Assembly: GCA_946480815.1 (NCBI GenBank)
Contig: CAMLLB010000069.1
Span: 1 to 17,934, forward strand
DNA: 17,934 nt
Direction of reading: 5' to 3'
Origin: an uncultured Flavobacteriales bacterium
GTDB lineage: Bacteria > Bacteroidota > Bacteroidia > Flavobacteriales > Crocinitomicaceae
The translations under genes were made by a program, and so were the position numbers. Under the pieces are notes generated by a model. It searched no databases and was not told where the DNA came from. It saw only the letters and a list, made by a program, of their open reading frames with translations. Shown here one piece after another: positions 7,194 to 13,822 of the stretch (positions are counted from its first letter, which is position 1; every line of letters starts with the position of its first letter).

Positions 7194-7583
7194 TTAAATC
7201 TCCTCGGCAATTGCTACAATATGCCCGTCCGGGTCAGAAAAATAGCACACGCGATGCCCCCAATCCCTGTTTTCTGTCTCGCTTACAACGAGGGCATTCA
7301 AAGCTTTCGCTCTATCATAATAGGGATTCAGGTTTTCAGCCAACAGGTAAATTTCGCATCGGGGGATGCCGTTTCCACGCGACGGATGCTGTGTCTTTTC
7401 TTCAATGATTTTTGCGATACCATTTTCAGGCATGATACCCAGTTTCAAGGAATTTGAAAGTTCAAACTCCGTCATTCCCGGAACTTCAAGACTTGGTTCT
7501 GAATTCAGTAACCTGCGATAGAATTCGGTGCTTTTTGACTGGTCTGATACGTATAAAATGAATTGAAAAAGTTTTATGGACAT
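7194..7583 (-). CDS. VOC (glyoxalase/bleomycin-resistance) family protein
   Basis: A 129-residue single-chain member of the vicinal oxygen chelate superfamily. It shows the two expected beta-alpha-beta-beta-beta modules. Module one begins FQFILYVSDQSKSTEFYRRLL (6-26). Module two begins CEIYLLAENLNPYYDRAKAL (76-95) and ends DWGHRVCYFSDPDGHIVAIAE (107-127), where E127 sits at the usual last metal-ligand position. The reading frame stays open upstream to 7661, but that start would overlap rluF by 56 bp and add a basic, non-conserved tail. The ATG at 7581-7583 begins just before the first strand and is preferred. It lies 22 bp downstream of rluF on the same strand, probably in its operon. The substrate cannot be read from the sequence; candidates include isomerases, dioxygenases and antibiotic-binding proteins. 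Confidence 0.87.
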   Translation of the reverse strand: MSIKLFQFILYVSDQSKSTEFYRRLLNSEPSLEVPGMTEFELSNSLKLGIMPENGIAKIIEEKTQHPSRGNGIPRCEIYLLAENLNPYYDRAKALNALVVSETENRDWGHRVCYFSDPDGHIVAIAEEI

Positions 7584-7605
7584 ACGGAATGATTTGTATC
7601 GATAG

Positions 7606-8529
7606 TTATTTTCTTCCTCGTGAATTCGATTTTTGTCCACGAAAATTTCCCGGCTTCCCATTATTCCCGCCTGGCTTACTTCCGAAAGAACGCACCTTTT
7701 GTCCGGTCTGGTTCTTTTTCTGCTGAACAGGTGTTTTCTTCTTTGCAGGATTTGATTTGTTTGCCGGTTTTTGTCCCACTGCTGAAGCTTTTTGCGACAC
7801 GCGGTCAGCTTCTCCGGAAGAGTCTTTCAATAACTCGTTCATCGTACGCATTTCCTCGTCCGTCAACTCACGCCATTCGCCCAAAGGAATTCCTTTCAGT
7901 TCAATGTTCATGATGCGCGTTCGTTCCAGTTTGGTTACATGATAACCGAAGTATTCACACATTCTTCGAATCTGTCGATTGAGCCCCTGGACCAAAATAA
8001 TCTTGAAAACATTGGATGAAAGTTGTTCGACAATACATTTTTTGGTAACAACACCAAGGATCGGTACTCCCGCAGCCATTCGTTCCACAAATTCAGGGCC
8101 GAATGATTTGTCAACAGTTACAATGTATTCTTTTTGGTGCTGATTTCCTGCTCGTAAGATCTTGTTTACGATATCTCCGTTGGTTGTAAGAAAGATCAGG
8201 CCTTGTGAGTCTTTATCCAGTCTTCCAATAGGGAAAATCCGTCTCGGATGACCGATGTAGTCGATAATATTGTCTTCAACTCCCTTTTCTGTTGTTGAGG
8301 TAATTCCTTTCGGCTTATTTAGAGCAATATACAGATCATCTTCCTGTACTTTTCTTTGAACGGTATGTCCATTGACCACAACAGTGTCTTTTGGTCCAAC
8401 CTGGGAGCCAATTTTTGCACGGATGCCATTGATGAATACAGATCCTTGTTCAATGTATTTATCGGCTTCTCTGCGCGAGCAGTAACCGCCATCACTGATA
8501 AATTTATTTAACCGGATCGTTTCGTGCAT
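7606..8529 (-). CDS. rluF: 23S rRNA pseudouridine synthase RluF
   Basis: A 307-residue RsuA/RluB/RluF-class pseudouridine synthase. An N-terminal S4 RNA-binding domain (about 5-50: [22 protein letters not shown]) is followed by the catalytic domain. The catalytic aspartate is D105 in [13 protein letters not shown]. Further family motifs are [16 protein letters not shown] (181-196) and [19 protein letters not shown] (201-219). From memory, the wording follows E. coli RluF very closely. RluF modifies U2604 of 23S rRNA, and partly U2605, near the peptidyl-transferase centre. Residues 240-307 are a low-complexity K/G/S/N/R tail; E. coli RluF has a comparable basic tail, likely for RNA binding. 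The ATG at 8529 is preceded by AAGAAAGAG, a fair ribosome-binding site. It leads the two-gene unit with the VOC gene. Confidence 0.93.
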   Translation of the reverse strand: MHETIRLNKFISDGGYCSRREADKYIEQGSVFINGIRAKIGSQVGPKDTVVVNGHTVQRKVQEDDLYIALNKPKGITSTTEKGVEDNIIDYIGHPRRIFPIGRLDKDSQGLIFLTTNGDIVNKILRAGNQHQKEYIVTVDKSFGPEFVERMAAGVPILGVVTKKCIVEQLSSNVFKIILVQGLNRQIRRMCEYFGYHVTKLERTRIMNIELKGIPLGEWRELTDEEMRTMNELLKDSSGEADRVSQKASAVGQKPANKSNPAKKKTPVQQKKNQTGQKVRSFGSKPGGNNGKPGNFRGQKSNSRGRK

Positions 8530-8560
8530 GACTCTTTCTTGAAAACTGGATTAAAGAGTA

Positions 8561-8568
8561 CGAAGGTA
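8561..8568 (-). promoter_or_regulatory. Possible -7 promoter box of rluF
   Basis: Read on the minus strand, TACCTTCG differs from TAnnTTTG by one base and lies 31 nt before the rluF start. No -33 TTTG is visible. The 88-bp spacer (8530-8617) also holds CACT/AGTG arms near 8588-8600 that are too short to call a terminator. Confidence 0.35.
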
Positions 8569-8617
8569 GTTTATTCTATCCGATCTCACTAACTGAGTGC
8601 AGAATTATTGGTTCTGT

Positions 8618-9181
8618 TCAGGGCTGAATACTGATTGAGAATTCACCTTTTTTACTACAGGAACTCACGTCTTTATTGACATTGTATTGAACGCAGTTAT
8701 TGACACATTGCATAATCGTTTCCAATTCTGTTGCAGGAAGTTCTTTTTGCGCGTTAATCTGGTAAACTTCCTCCTGGGGTTCTGGTTGAAGTTTTAATAC
8801 CAGGACAGAAAGTGATTCTGCGCTTACTTTTTTCGAATAGGTTACAAATCCGTCCACTGTGAATGTTATTACAATGTCTTTTTGGTCTGTTGCAAACTCA
8901 AAATTCAGATCAGGGCCCAATTCTTTTTCAAAAAGTACTTTTCCTTGCGGATCCGAAATACTGATATTGCCGTTTTTTTTATTTCCGGAGATTTTTCCTG
9001 TCAGTTTGTTGATGTTTCCGCCCAAATGTGCAATTTCTATCGCATAATTCAGCGGTTTTTGATATTGGTCCAGCGAAAACCAATACTCGTAGGTTTTATC
9101 CTCCCGGATTGTTTGATGTAAGATCTGTCCGTAAACAATCTGACTTGTGGCTATCACGATCAGGGCAAGTATTATTTTCAT
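8618..9181 (-). CDS. Secreted protein of unknown function
   Basis: A 187-residue protein that I do not recognise. MKIILALIVIATSQIVYGQ is a clear Sec signal peptide with cleavage expected near residue 18 or 19. There is no lipobox. The middle (about 50-130) reads as a single beta-sandwich: GNISISDPQGKVLFEKEL, then FEFATDQKDIVITFTVDGF. This pattern resembles carboxypeptidase-regulatory or Ig-like domains, which is inference only. The C-terminal part contains three cysteines (C159, C163, C175) in a short polar segment. One pair could form a disulfide, leaving one free. Periplasmic or outer-membrane-associated location is likely. It lies between rluF and the GH3 gene on the same strand but has its own promoter candidate and sits behind the GH3 terminator, so it is probably transcribed alone. 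Confidence 0.82.
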   Translation of the reverse strand: MKIILALIVIATSQIVYGQILHQTIREDKTYEYWFSLDQYQKPLNYAIEIAHLGGNINKLTGKISGNKKNGNISISDPQGKVLFEKELGPDLNFEFATDQKDIVITFTVDGFVTYSKKVSAESLSVLVLKLQPEPQEEVYQINAQKELPATELETIMQCVNNCVQYNVNKDVSSCSKKGEFSISIQP

Positions 9182-9209
9182 AAGAGTTTCAAGTTTTTTA
9201 GTAGCACCA

Positions 9210-9240
9210 TAAAAGTAGTGCCAAAAATGAATTGCACAAA
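9210..9240 (-). promoter_or_regulatory. Promoter candidate of the secreted-protein gene
   Basis: On the minus strand TTTG (9240-9237) is followed after 19 bp by TACTTTTA (9217-9210). This fits the Bacteroidota -33/-7 spacing, with one mismatch in the -7 box. The start codon at 9181 is 28 nt further on. The -33 element lies in the T-run of the preceding gene's terminator. TACTTTTATG recurs just before the YdjM-like gene (12987-12978). Confidence 0.45.
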
Positions 9241-9271
9241 AAAAGATCGCCTTTTAACGAAAGACGATCTT
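9238..9271 (-). terminator. Intrinsic terminator of the GH3 gene
   Basis: On the minus strand AAGATCG (9271-9265) and CGATCTT (9249-9243) form a 7-bp stem. After one A/C mismatch it continues for four more pairs (9263-9260 with 9254-9251), closed by a 5-nt loop. Seven T residues (9244-9238) overlap and follow the stem. It lies 19 bp beyond the GH3 stop codon. Confidence 0.85.
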
Positions 9272-9290
9272 CTGTTTAATGAATGTTTTT

Positions 9291-10451
9291 TTATTTGATT
9301 GCGCCGGCACACAACTTCATGCGAAGCACACGTTTTGCCGCAGCATCTACTGTTGCTTTGAATGCAGCATCCGAGCGGTATTTTGCCAGGATCTCGCCAT
9401 GTGATTTCATACAATCCAAAGGCATCAATAAAATGTCCACTCCGGCTTCAATTGCTTTTACACTGTTTCCTTTTACAGCTGTAACCCCGCCCATGTTCAT
9501 GGCGTCTGTAACTACCAGTCCTTTAAATCCAAGTTCTTTGCGTAATAAATCAGTAACGATCACTTTTGAACAGGTCGCAGGAAGCCCGTTTGTATTGTAT
9601 TTCGGATTGTTCACAACAGCCAGGTGACCAATCATGATACTTAAAACTCCCTTTTCGATCAATCCCGGGTAAGTGGGAACTTCTTTCAACTCGCCATCAA
9701 TTGCCTGAAGCGATTTGTGTGTGTCTCCGGAAACCAATCCGTGACCCGGAAAGTGTTTTGCCGTAGCAATGATTCCCTGTTCCTGCATACGTGCGATAAA
9801 GGCATTCGACCATGGAATATTGTTTGCTTCCACTTTTGCGAAGCCTCTGTAACCAACCGTTCCGTTCTTTGCCAAATCCACAACCGGTGCAAAGTTGTAA
9901 TTGATCCCGATTGCTTTTAGCGTTGCCGCGATTGTATCTGCGCATTGGTTTACTTCCGACAGAGATGTGATTTCATTTGCTTTTTTGACAGAGGAAGAAC
10001 CGGAAATTTTGCGGTTAAACAAGCTTGGTTCCGCATCAGCACTGTATAAAAAACCCGGATTTCCATTTTTTCCATTCAATTCATTGAATTCCTTAATCCA
10101 GGATGTAAATTCGGTTTTGGTTCCGTTTAACATTAAAACCCCACCGATTACACGTCTATTGATCAACGCTTTGATAGAAGTTGGTGTGTTTCCCAATCTC
10201 CCAACTGCAGGCATGATCAATTGAGCTACGATTGCGGTATCATCTAGTGTCTTAAATAAATCTTCAACATCCTTATCCAAATCAGCATTTTCACTTAAGT
10301 AATCAGTGAGTTTGAACGTATGTTTTATTTGAGGTAACTGAGGAATTTTTCGCTCATTTTTTTGAGATTCTGTTTTAGTTCCTTCGGAATTTTGTCCGCA
10401 AGCCTGAAGCAATAATGCAGAGCAAGCACATATCGTAATCCAATGTTTCAT
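9291..10451 (-). CDS. Glycoside hydrolase family 3 lipoprotein (beta-N-acetylglucosaminidase-like)
   Basis: A 386-residue GH3 catalytic-domain protein. The N-terminus MKHWITICACSALLLQACG is a lipoprotein signal with the lipobox cysteine at C18, followed by a polar linker. GH3 hallmarks are NFAPVVDL (186-193), KHFPGHG (232-238) with the following D-T-H (243-245), and GLVVTDAMNMGG (311-322). In the last, D316 is the catalytic nucleophile. The KHFPGHG plus DTH pair is characteristic of NagZ-type beta-N-acetylhexosaminidases, where the histidine and aspartate act as general acid/base. A lipoprotein form would act at the envelope, on peptidoglycan or other amino-sugar glycans, not on imported muropeptides as cytosolic NagZ does. 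Some GH3 enzymes cut other linkages, so the substrate is inferred. The frame is open to 10520, but the lipoprotein signal and the -7 box fix the start at or near 10451; ATG 10466 is a second option. Confidence 0.93.
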   Translation of the reverse strand: MKHWITICACSALLLQACGQNSEGTKTESQKNERKIPQLPQIKHTFKLTDYLSENADLDKDVEDLFKTLDDTAIVAQLIMPAVGRLGNTPTSIKALINRRVIGGVLMLNGTKTEFTSWIKEFNELNGKNGNPGFLYSADAEPSLFNRKISGSSSVKKANEITSLSEVNQCADTIAATLKAIGINYNFAPVVDLAKNGTVGYRGFAKVEANNIPWSNAFIARMQEQGIIATAKHFPGHGLVSGDTHKSLQAIDGELKEVPTYPGLIEKGVLSIMIGHLAVVNNPKYNTNGLPATCSKVIVTDLLRKELGFKGLVVTDAMNMGGVTAVKGNSVKAIEAGVDILLMPLDCMKSHGEILAKYRSDAAFKATVDAAAKRVLRMKLCAGAIK

Positions 10452-10474
10452 TTCTACTTTTATCATAGTTGCTG

Positions 10475-10482
10475 CAAAGGTA
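10475..10482 (-). promoter_or_regulatory. -7 promoter box of the GH3 lipoprotein gene
   Basis: On the minus strand TACCTTTG matches TAnnTTTG exactly and lies 23 nt before the ATG at 10451. No -33 TTTG is visible at the right distance; a perfect 14-bp palindrome (10504-10517) occupies the region upstream. Confidence 0.55.
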
Positions 10483-10503
10483 AGTCGAAAGTTCCATCCG
10501 ATT

Positions 10504-10517
10504 GCTTTTCGAAAAGC
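10504..10517. promoter_or_regulatory. Perfect 14-bp palindrome upstream of the GH3 promoter
   Basis: GCTTTTCGAAAAGC is a perfect palindrome, about 40 bp upstream of the transcript start predicted from the -7 box at 10475-10482. It lies just past the end of the upstream gene but has no T-run on either side, so it does not look like a terminator. It could be a binding site for a dimeric regulator. Function is inferred. Confidence 0.35.
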
Positions 10518-10545
10518 CACTTATAAACAATTCAGGAGTGAATTA

Positions 10546-11040
10546 TCATTTTTTTGGAATTGAGTTATTTTGCGTTTTTGCTTTTTTAGGAGGAGATTTG
10601 TATTTCTGCTGATGATCCAGATTCGCTTCTTCAATGGAATGGGAAGTTTGTAAGGGCTCATGTGAGTTGGATAATTCGCTTAGCTTTTGATAATATTTCA
10701 GAACGATCATCATTTCTTCTTCTGTCATACTTTCAATATCCACCAACCGATTGCTCGATTTTTCACTCGAAGCCACCAATTCATTCAATTTAAGTTGGAT
10801 CGCCAGAGAATCTTTGTTTTGTGATTTTTGAATGAGGAATACCATTAAGAACGTAATAATGGTTGTTCCGGTGTTGATGACCAACTGCCAGGTTTCGGAA
10901 AAGTCGAAAAAAGGGCCACAGATCGCCCATATGATCACCAGCGAAAGTGCACTCACAAAAGCGTATGGACTTCCAACCGCTTTGGATGCTTTGGATGCAA
11001 AATTCTCAAAGAATTGTTTTTTAGATCTCCTGCGTCTCAT
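10546..11040 (-). CDS. Small membrane protein of the low-affinity iron permease family
   Basis: A 164-residue protein with a very basic start (MRRRRSKK) and two hydrophobic helices at about 26-44 and 52-71. The sequence GPFFDFSETWQLVINTGTTIITFLMVFLIQKSQNKDSLAIQLKLNEL (42-88 region) is the hallmark of bacterial members of the Fet4-related low-affinity iron permease family. The bacterial proteins are far shorter than yeast Fet4, and iron transport has not been shown for them as far as I know, so the family name should not be taken as function. The C-terminal half is a charged cytosolic tail. It lies 29 bp after the SDR gene on the same strand, so the two are likely co-transcribed. The next gene downstream has its own -7 box. 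Confidence 0.85.
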   Translation of the reverse strand: MRRRRSKKQFFENFASKASKAVGSPYAFVSALSLVIIWAICGPFFDFSETWQLVINTGTTIITFLMVFLIQKSQNKDSLAIQLKLNELVASSEKSSNRLVDIESMTEEEMMIVLKYYQKLSELSNSHEPLQTSHSIEEANLDHQQKYKSPPKKAKTQNNSIPKK

Positions 11041-11069
11041 ATTGCTTGTATTTAGTGATTGAATAAGCT

Positions 11070-11915
11070 TTAGCTTCCAACAATTTCTCCACCATTCACA
11101 TGGATGAATTGGCCTGTTATGTAACTGCTGTCAGATGAGGCGAGAAAAACAAAAGCAGGACCAACTTCGGATGGTTGTCCGGCACGTCCCATTGGTGTGT
11201 CTTTTCCGAATTTTCCCAAATTGTCAAAGCTCGAAACAATTAATGGGGTCCAAATTGGTCCGGGTGCGACTCCGTTCACACGAATTCCTTTTTTTGCCAG
11301 CATGGTAGCGAGTGATTTTGTGAAAGTGGTAATGGCTCCTTTCGTACTGGAATAGTCCAGTAAATGATCACTTCCGCGATATGCTGTTACAGAAGACGTA
11401 TTGATAATACAAGCCCCTTTCCCAAGATGGGGGATTGCTTCTTTCGTAAGGTAAAACAGGGGATAAATATTGGTTTCGAATGTCTTTTTCAGATTCTCGG
11501 AAGTAACTCCCGTCGGGGTATCGGCATTAAAATGTGTTCCGGCATTATTCACCAGGATATGCAGCTTTTTGAATTCTTTTAAAACCTCTTTGATACATTT
11601 TTTGCAAAATTTTTCATCAGTCAGATCTCCCTTAATGAGCAAACATTTCCTGTTCTGAGCCTCGATCAACTTTTTTGTATCCTGGGCATCCTTCTTTTCG
11701 GAAAGGTAAACGATCGCAATATCTGCACCTTCATGAGCATAGTGTACTGCAATGCTTCTTCCTATTCCGCTATCTCCACCAGTTATAAGTGCCACTTTAT
11801 TGGTAAGTTTTCCACTGGCTTTATACTTCTTACTGATGTATTCAGGACTGGGAATCATTTTAGCCTCAATTCCGGGCTTATTTTGTTTCTGGTCTTTGAT
11901 TTTTTTCTGCTTCAT
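11070..11915 (-). CDS. Short-chain dehydrogenase/reductase, YghA / GSP39-like
   Basis: A 281-residue classical SDR. The cofactor loop is TGGDSGIG (45-52), followed by NNAG (123-126). The catalytic residues are S175, Y188 and K192 (YSSTK). The N-terminal extension PSPEYISKKYKASGKLTNKVALIT is typical of the YghA/general-stress-protein-39 subgroup, which is longer than ordinary SDRs. Members are NAD(P)-dependent oxidoreductases of uncertain substrate and are often stress-induced. The start MKQKKIKDQKQNKPG is lysine-rich, and the ATG at 11915 is directly preceded by an inverted repeat (11916-11940). The gene heads a probable operon with the iron-permease-family protein; this pairing is compatible with a general-stress unit, which is inference. 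It lies 46 bp after the YdjM-like gene but has its own promoter candidate. Confidence 0.93.
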   Translation of the reverse strand: MKQKKIKDQKQNKPGIEAKMIPSPEYISKKYKASGKLTNKVALITGGDSGIGRSIAVHYAHEGADIAIVYLSEKKDAQDTKKLIEAQNRKCLLIKGDLTDEKFCKKCIKEVLKEFKKLHILVNNAGTHFNADTPTGVTSENLKKTFETNIYPLFYLTKEAIPHLGKGACIINTSSVTAYRGSDHLLDYSSTKGAITTFTKSLATMLAKKGIRVNGVAPGPIWTPLIVSSFDNLGKFGKDTPMGRAGQPSEVGPAFVFLASSDSSYITGQFIHVNGGEIVGS

Positions 11916-11940
11916 GAATAGAAGTTTTAACGTTCTATTC
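11916..11940. promoter_or_regulatory. Inverted repeat abutting the SDR start codon
   Basis: GAATAGAA (11916-11923) and TTCTATTC (11933-11940) form a perfect 8-bp inverted repeat with a 9-bp spacer. The repeat touches the ATG of the SDR gene. In the mRNA it would fold into a hairpin whose 3' arm ends at the start codon, leaving no Shine-Dalgarno sequence. On DNA it overlaps the transcript start predicted from the promoter candidate at 11942-11973. Either an operator or a translational control hairpin would fit. Confidence 0.45.
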
Positions 11941-11941
11941 T

Positions 11942-11973
11942 AAAAATTACTTGAAGCAGCTTTATTTTCCAAA
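11942..11973 (-). promoter_or_regulatory. Promoter candidate of the SDR operon
   Basis: On the minus strand TTTG (11973-11970) and TAATTTTT (11949-11942) are separated by 20 bp, matching the Bacteroidota -33/-7 arrangement with one mismatch in the -7 box (final T for G). The -33 element lies inside the last codons of the upstream YdjM-like gene. Transcription would start inside the inverted repeat at 11916-11940. Confidence 0.4.
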
Positions 11974-12975
11974 AACTTTATCCCAATAAACGCTAAAGTT
12001 TATTTTACTGAAATCCCGTGTCCGGTACAGGAATAATTTTTCTGCTTTTTTTCCTTTAAGGGAAAAGCCATATCCCATTATTGGAAGTGTACCGGCGCCG
12101 TTGGTAATTGTTGTAGCTGTTCCAAATCTCAAATCATAAATGATTAAGCTATCCTTTTTCGGTTCTACGGCATAAAACCCATTCGTAATATGCTCGATCT
12201 CCCGGATCCTTGAATTTCCCTGCCAGTCAATATCTTCCAATAACTGATGGTTCTTGGGTAAAATCTCAATTTGTTTTGGGTCAAAAGGGGCGAAAAGAGA
12301 TTTGTAACCAACATAGTAATTCGAGTCGTCTTCTGCAATGAGATCCCAATAAAAAGAAGTCAAAGGCATTGGAGTAACCATTGTTCTTTCAGGATGAATG
12401 TTTGCTTGTTCAAAATAGGAATCGGTGTTACTGTAAATAAAGAGTTTGATAGCGACTCCCCAAAGCAGATACAATGAAGAGTAGATAATCCCGGTCCAAT
12501 TCCAGATAAGTCTTCTTTTCGATTCCCGTTTCATGAATAAAGCCCCAATAAGCAGAATCATGAACGGAAGCGTATACAGCGGATCAATCACAAAAACAGA
12601 ATTGAAAGTTAAACGCCAATCAAATGGCCAGAAGAATTGGGTTCCATAATTTGTGAAAATGTCCAGCATGGGGTGAGTAGCGATGGAAAGAAACCATAGT
12701 AAGAACCAAGTCCTGTTACTGTAGTTTTTTTTATTCAGTTTGTTGGAAATAAAAGTCAGAACCAATCCTGCAAGAACAGCAAAAAGTAATGAGTGAGAAA
12801 AACCCCTGTGGACCAATGCAGCATCCAAAGGATCGTAAAAGAATCTCAGAAAAACATCTAAATCCGGTATCGTACCACCAATAGCGCCAAAAAGAGCAGC
12901 TCTTATACCCATTTTTCTTCCGGCAACTGCTTCTCCAACAGCAGCTCCGAGCACGATTTGTGTCAAAGAATCCAT
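11962..12975 (-). CDS. YdjM-type membrane-bound metal-dependent hydrolase
   Basis: A 337-residue membrane protein. The N-terminal half matches the LexA-binding, inner-membrane-associated hydrolase family (YdjM/DUF457). Its motifs are MDSLTQIVLGAAVGEAV at the start, GGTIPDLDVFLRF (33-45), HRGFSHSLLF (56-65) and THPMLDIFTNYG (100-111). The histidines and aspartates of these motifs are the presumed metal ligands. Several hydrophobic helices interleave with them (about 60-77, 90-100, 133-147 and a further one near 160-180). The C-terminal 150 residues are soluble and beta-rich, without a family I can name. No reaction has been established for this family to my knowledge. The frame is open to 13014, but the ATG at 12975 starts exactly at the conserved MDSLTQ motif. 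It diverges from radC across 151 bp. Confidence 0.9.
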   Translation of the reverse strand: MDSLTQIVLGAAVGEAVAGRKMGIRAALFGAIGGTIPDLDVFLRFFYDPLDAALVHRGFSHSLLFAVLAGLVLTFISNKLNKKNYSNRTWFLLWFLSIATHPMLDIFTNYGTQFFWPFDWRLTFNSVFVIDPLYTLPFMILLIGALFMKRESKRRLIWNWTGIIYSSLYLLWGVAIKLFIYSNTDSYFEQANIHPERTMVTPMPLTSFYWDLIAEDDSNYYVGYKSLFAPFDPKQIEILPKNHQLLEDIDWQGNSRIREIEHITNGFYAVEPKKDSLIIYDLRFGTATTITNGAGTLPIMGYGFSLKGKKAEKLFLYRTRDFSKINFSVYWDKVFGK

Positions 12976-13093
12976 CGCATAAAAGTAAGAGTTTAATAGA
13001 ATATAGATTAACACTTTTTTCTTGATTAGAAAATCGGATTAAAATGTTGAAAAAAATGGAAAAATATGATGAGAGACCTTTTTTTACCAGAAG

Positions 13094-13101
13094 TATTTTT
13101 G
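13094..13101 (+). promoter_or_regulatory. -7 promoter box of the radC operon
   Basis: TATTTTTG matches TAnnTTTG exactly and lies 25 nt before the radC ATG at 13127. No -33 TTTG is seen at 17-23 bp. On the other strand of this 151-bp divergent spacer, TACTTTTA (12987-12980) is a weak -7 candidate for the YdjM-like gene. Confidence 0.55.
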
Positions 13102-13126
13102 TAATTTCAGGGAAAAGAAGATAAGA

Positions 13127-13819
13127 ATGCAAGTCCAAAAAACAACTATTCCTCATTGGTCTGAAGATGACAGACCACGTGAAAAAATGATGCTTAAGGG
13201 AAGAAATTCACTCTCAGATGCCGAATTACTGGCTATTTTGATAGGGACCGGAACAGGAAATAAATCGGCGGTTGATCTTGGAAGGGAAGTGCTTTTGCTG
13301 GCAAAGGGAGATTTATATGAATTTGGTAAATTGAGACTGTCCCAACTGTGTGAAGTTAAAGGAATCGGAAAGTCAAAAGCTATATCAATCTTAGCAGCAC
13401 TGGAGTTGGGGAGAAGAAGAAAGAGCAGTCAAATCCAAGAACGCACAAAAATTGACAGTTCTGAACGAGCTTTCGAAGAATTGAAGCCTTATTTTACAGA
13501 TTTGAGCCACGAAGAATTTTTTGTCATGTATTTAAACCGGGCGAATGAGATAATGCAGGTAAAGCAACTTTCCATTGGAGGAACAGCAGGCACTTACGTT
13601 GATCCTAAAATCATTTTTAAGTATGGAATTGATATGGGTGCATCAGCTATTATTTTATCTCATAATCACCCGAGCAGAAATCTCAAACCAAGTGAATCCG
13701 ATAAAATGATCACCAAAAAAATCAAACAATTCGGCGAGTTGATTGAAATGCCGGTTTTGGATCACCTCATTATCACGGATAATGGCTACTTTAGCTTTTC
13801 GGATCAAGAACTTCTCTAA
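13127..13819 (+). CDS. radC: RadC family protein (JAB/MPN domain)
   Basis: A 230-residue RadC/UPF0758 protein. The N-terminal part has WSEDDRPREKMMLKGRNSLSDAELLAILIGTG (11-42), then a helix-hairpin-helix segment EVKGIGKSKAISI (76-88) that suggests DNA contact. The C-terminal JAB/MPN metalloprotease-like domain contains the metal motif SHNHPSRNLKPSESD (178-192), with H179, H181 and D192 as ligands. Most RadC proteins read HNHPSG; here the glycine is an arginine (R184). RadC was named for DNA repair, but that role has been questioned and the activity is not settled. The -7 box at 13094 and the AAGAAG-containing leader support the ATG at 13127. It is the first gene of a three-gene unit; the deacetylase begins 3 bp after its stop. 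Confidence 0.95.
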   Translation: MQVQKTTIPHWSEDDRPREKMMLKGRNSLSDAELLAILIGTGTGNKSAVDLGREVLLLAKGDLYEFGKLRLSQLCEVKGIGKSKAISILAALELGRRRKSSQIQERTKIDSSERAFEELKPYFTDLSHEEFFVMYLNRANEIMQVKQLSIGGTAGTYVDPKIIFKYGIDMGASAIILSHNHPSRNLKPSESDKMITKKIKQFGELIEMPVLDHLIITDNGYFSFSDQELL

Positions 13820-13822
13820 GAA

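Noticed and set aside
7584..7661. Longer start for the VOC protein
   Set aside because: It overlaps the rluF coding region by 56 bp and adds a basic tail unlike the family; the ATG at 7583 starts at the first beta strand.
9203..9228. Possible sigma-54 promoter (TTGGCAC ... GTGC on the minus strand)
   Set aside because: The GG and GC elements are 17 bp apart instead of 12, so the spacing is wrong.
10452..10520. Longer start for the GH3 protein
   Set aside because: The extension crosses the -7 box and the palindrome and hides the lipoprotein signal peptide.
12976..13014. Longer start for the YdjM-like protein
   Set aside because: The conserved family N-terminus begins exactly at the ATG at 12975; the extra 13 residues are unlike the family.
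13127..13819. radC as part of a mobile or anti-restriction island
   Set aside because: RadC paralogues occur on such islands, but here it has the full N-terminal region and sits among chromosomal envelope genes with no integrase, repeats or shift in base use.
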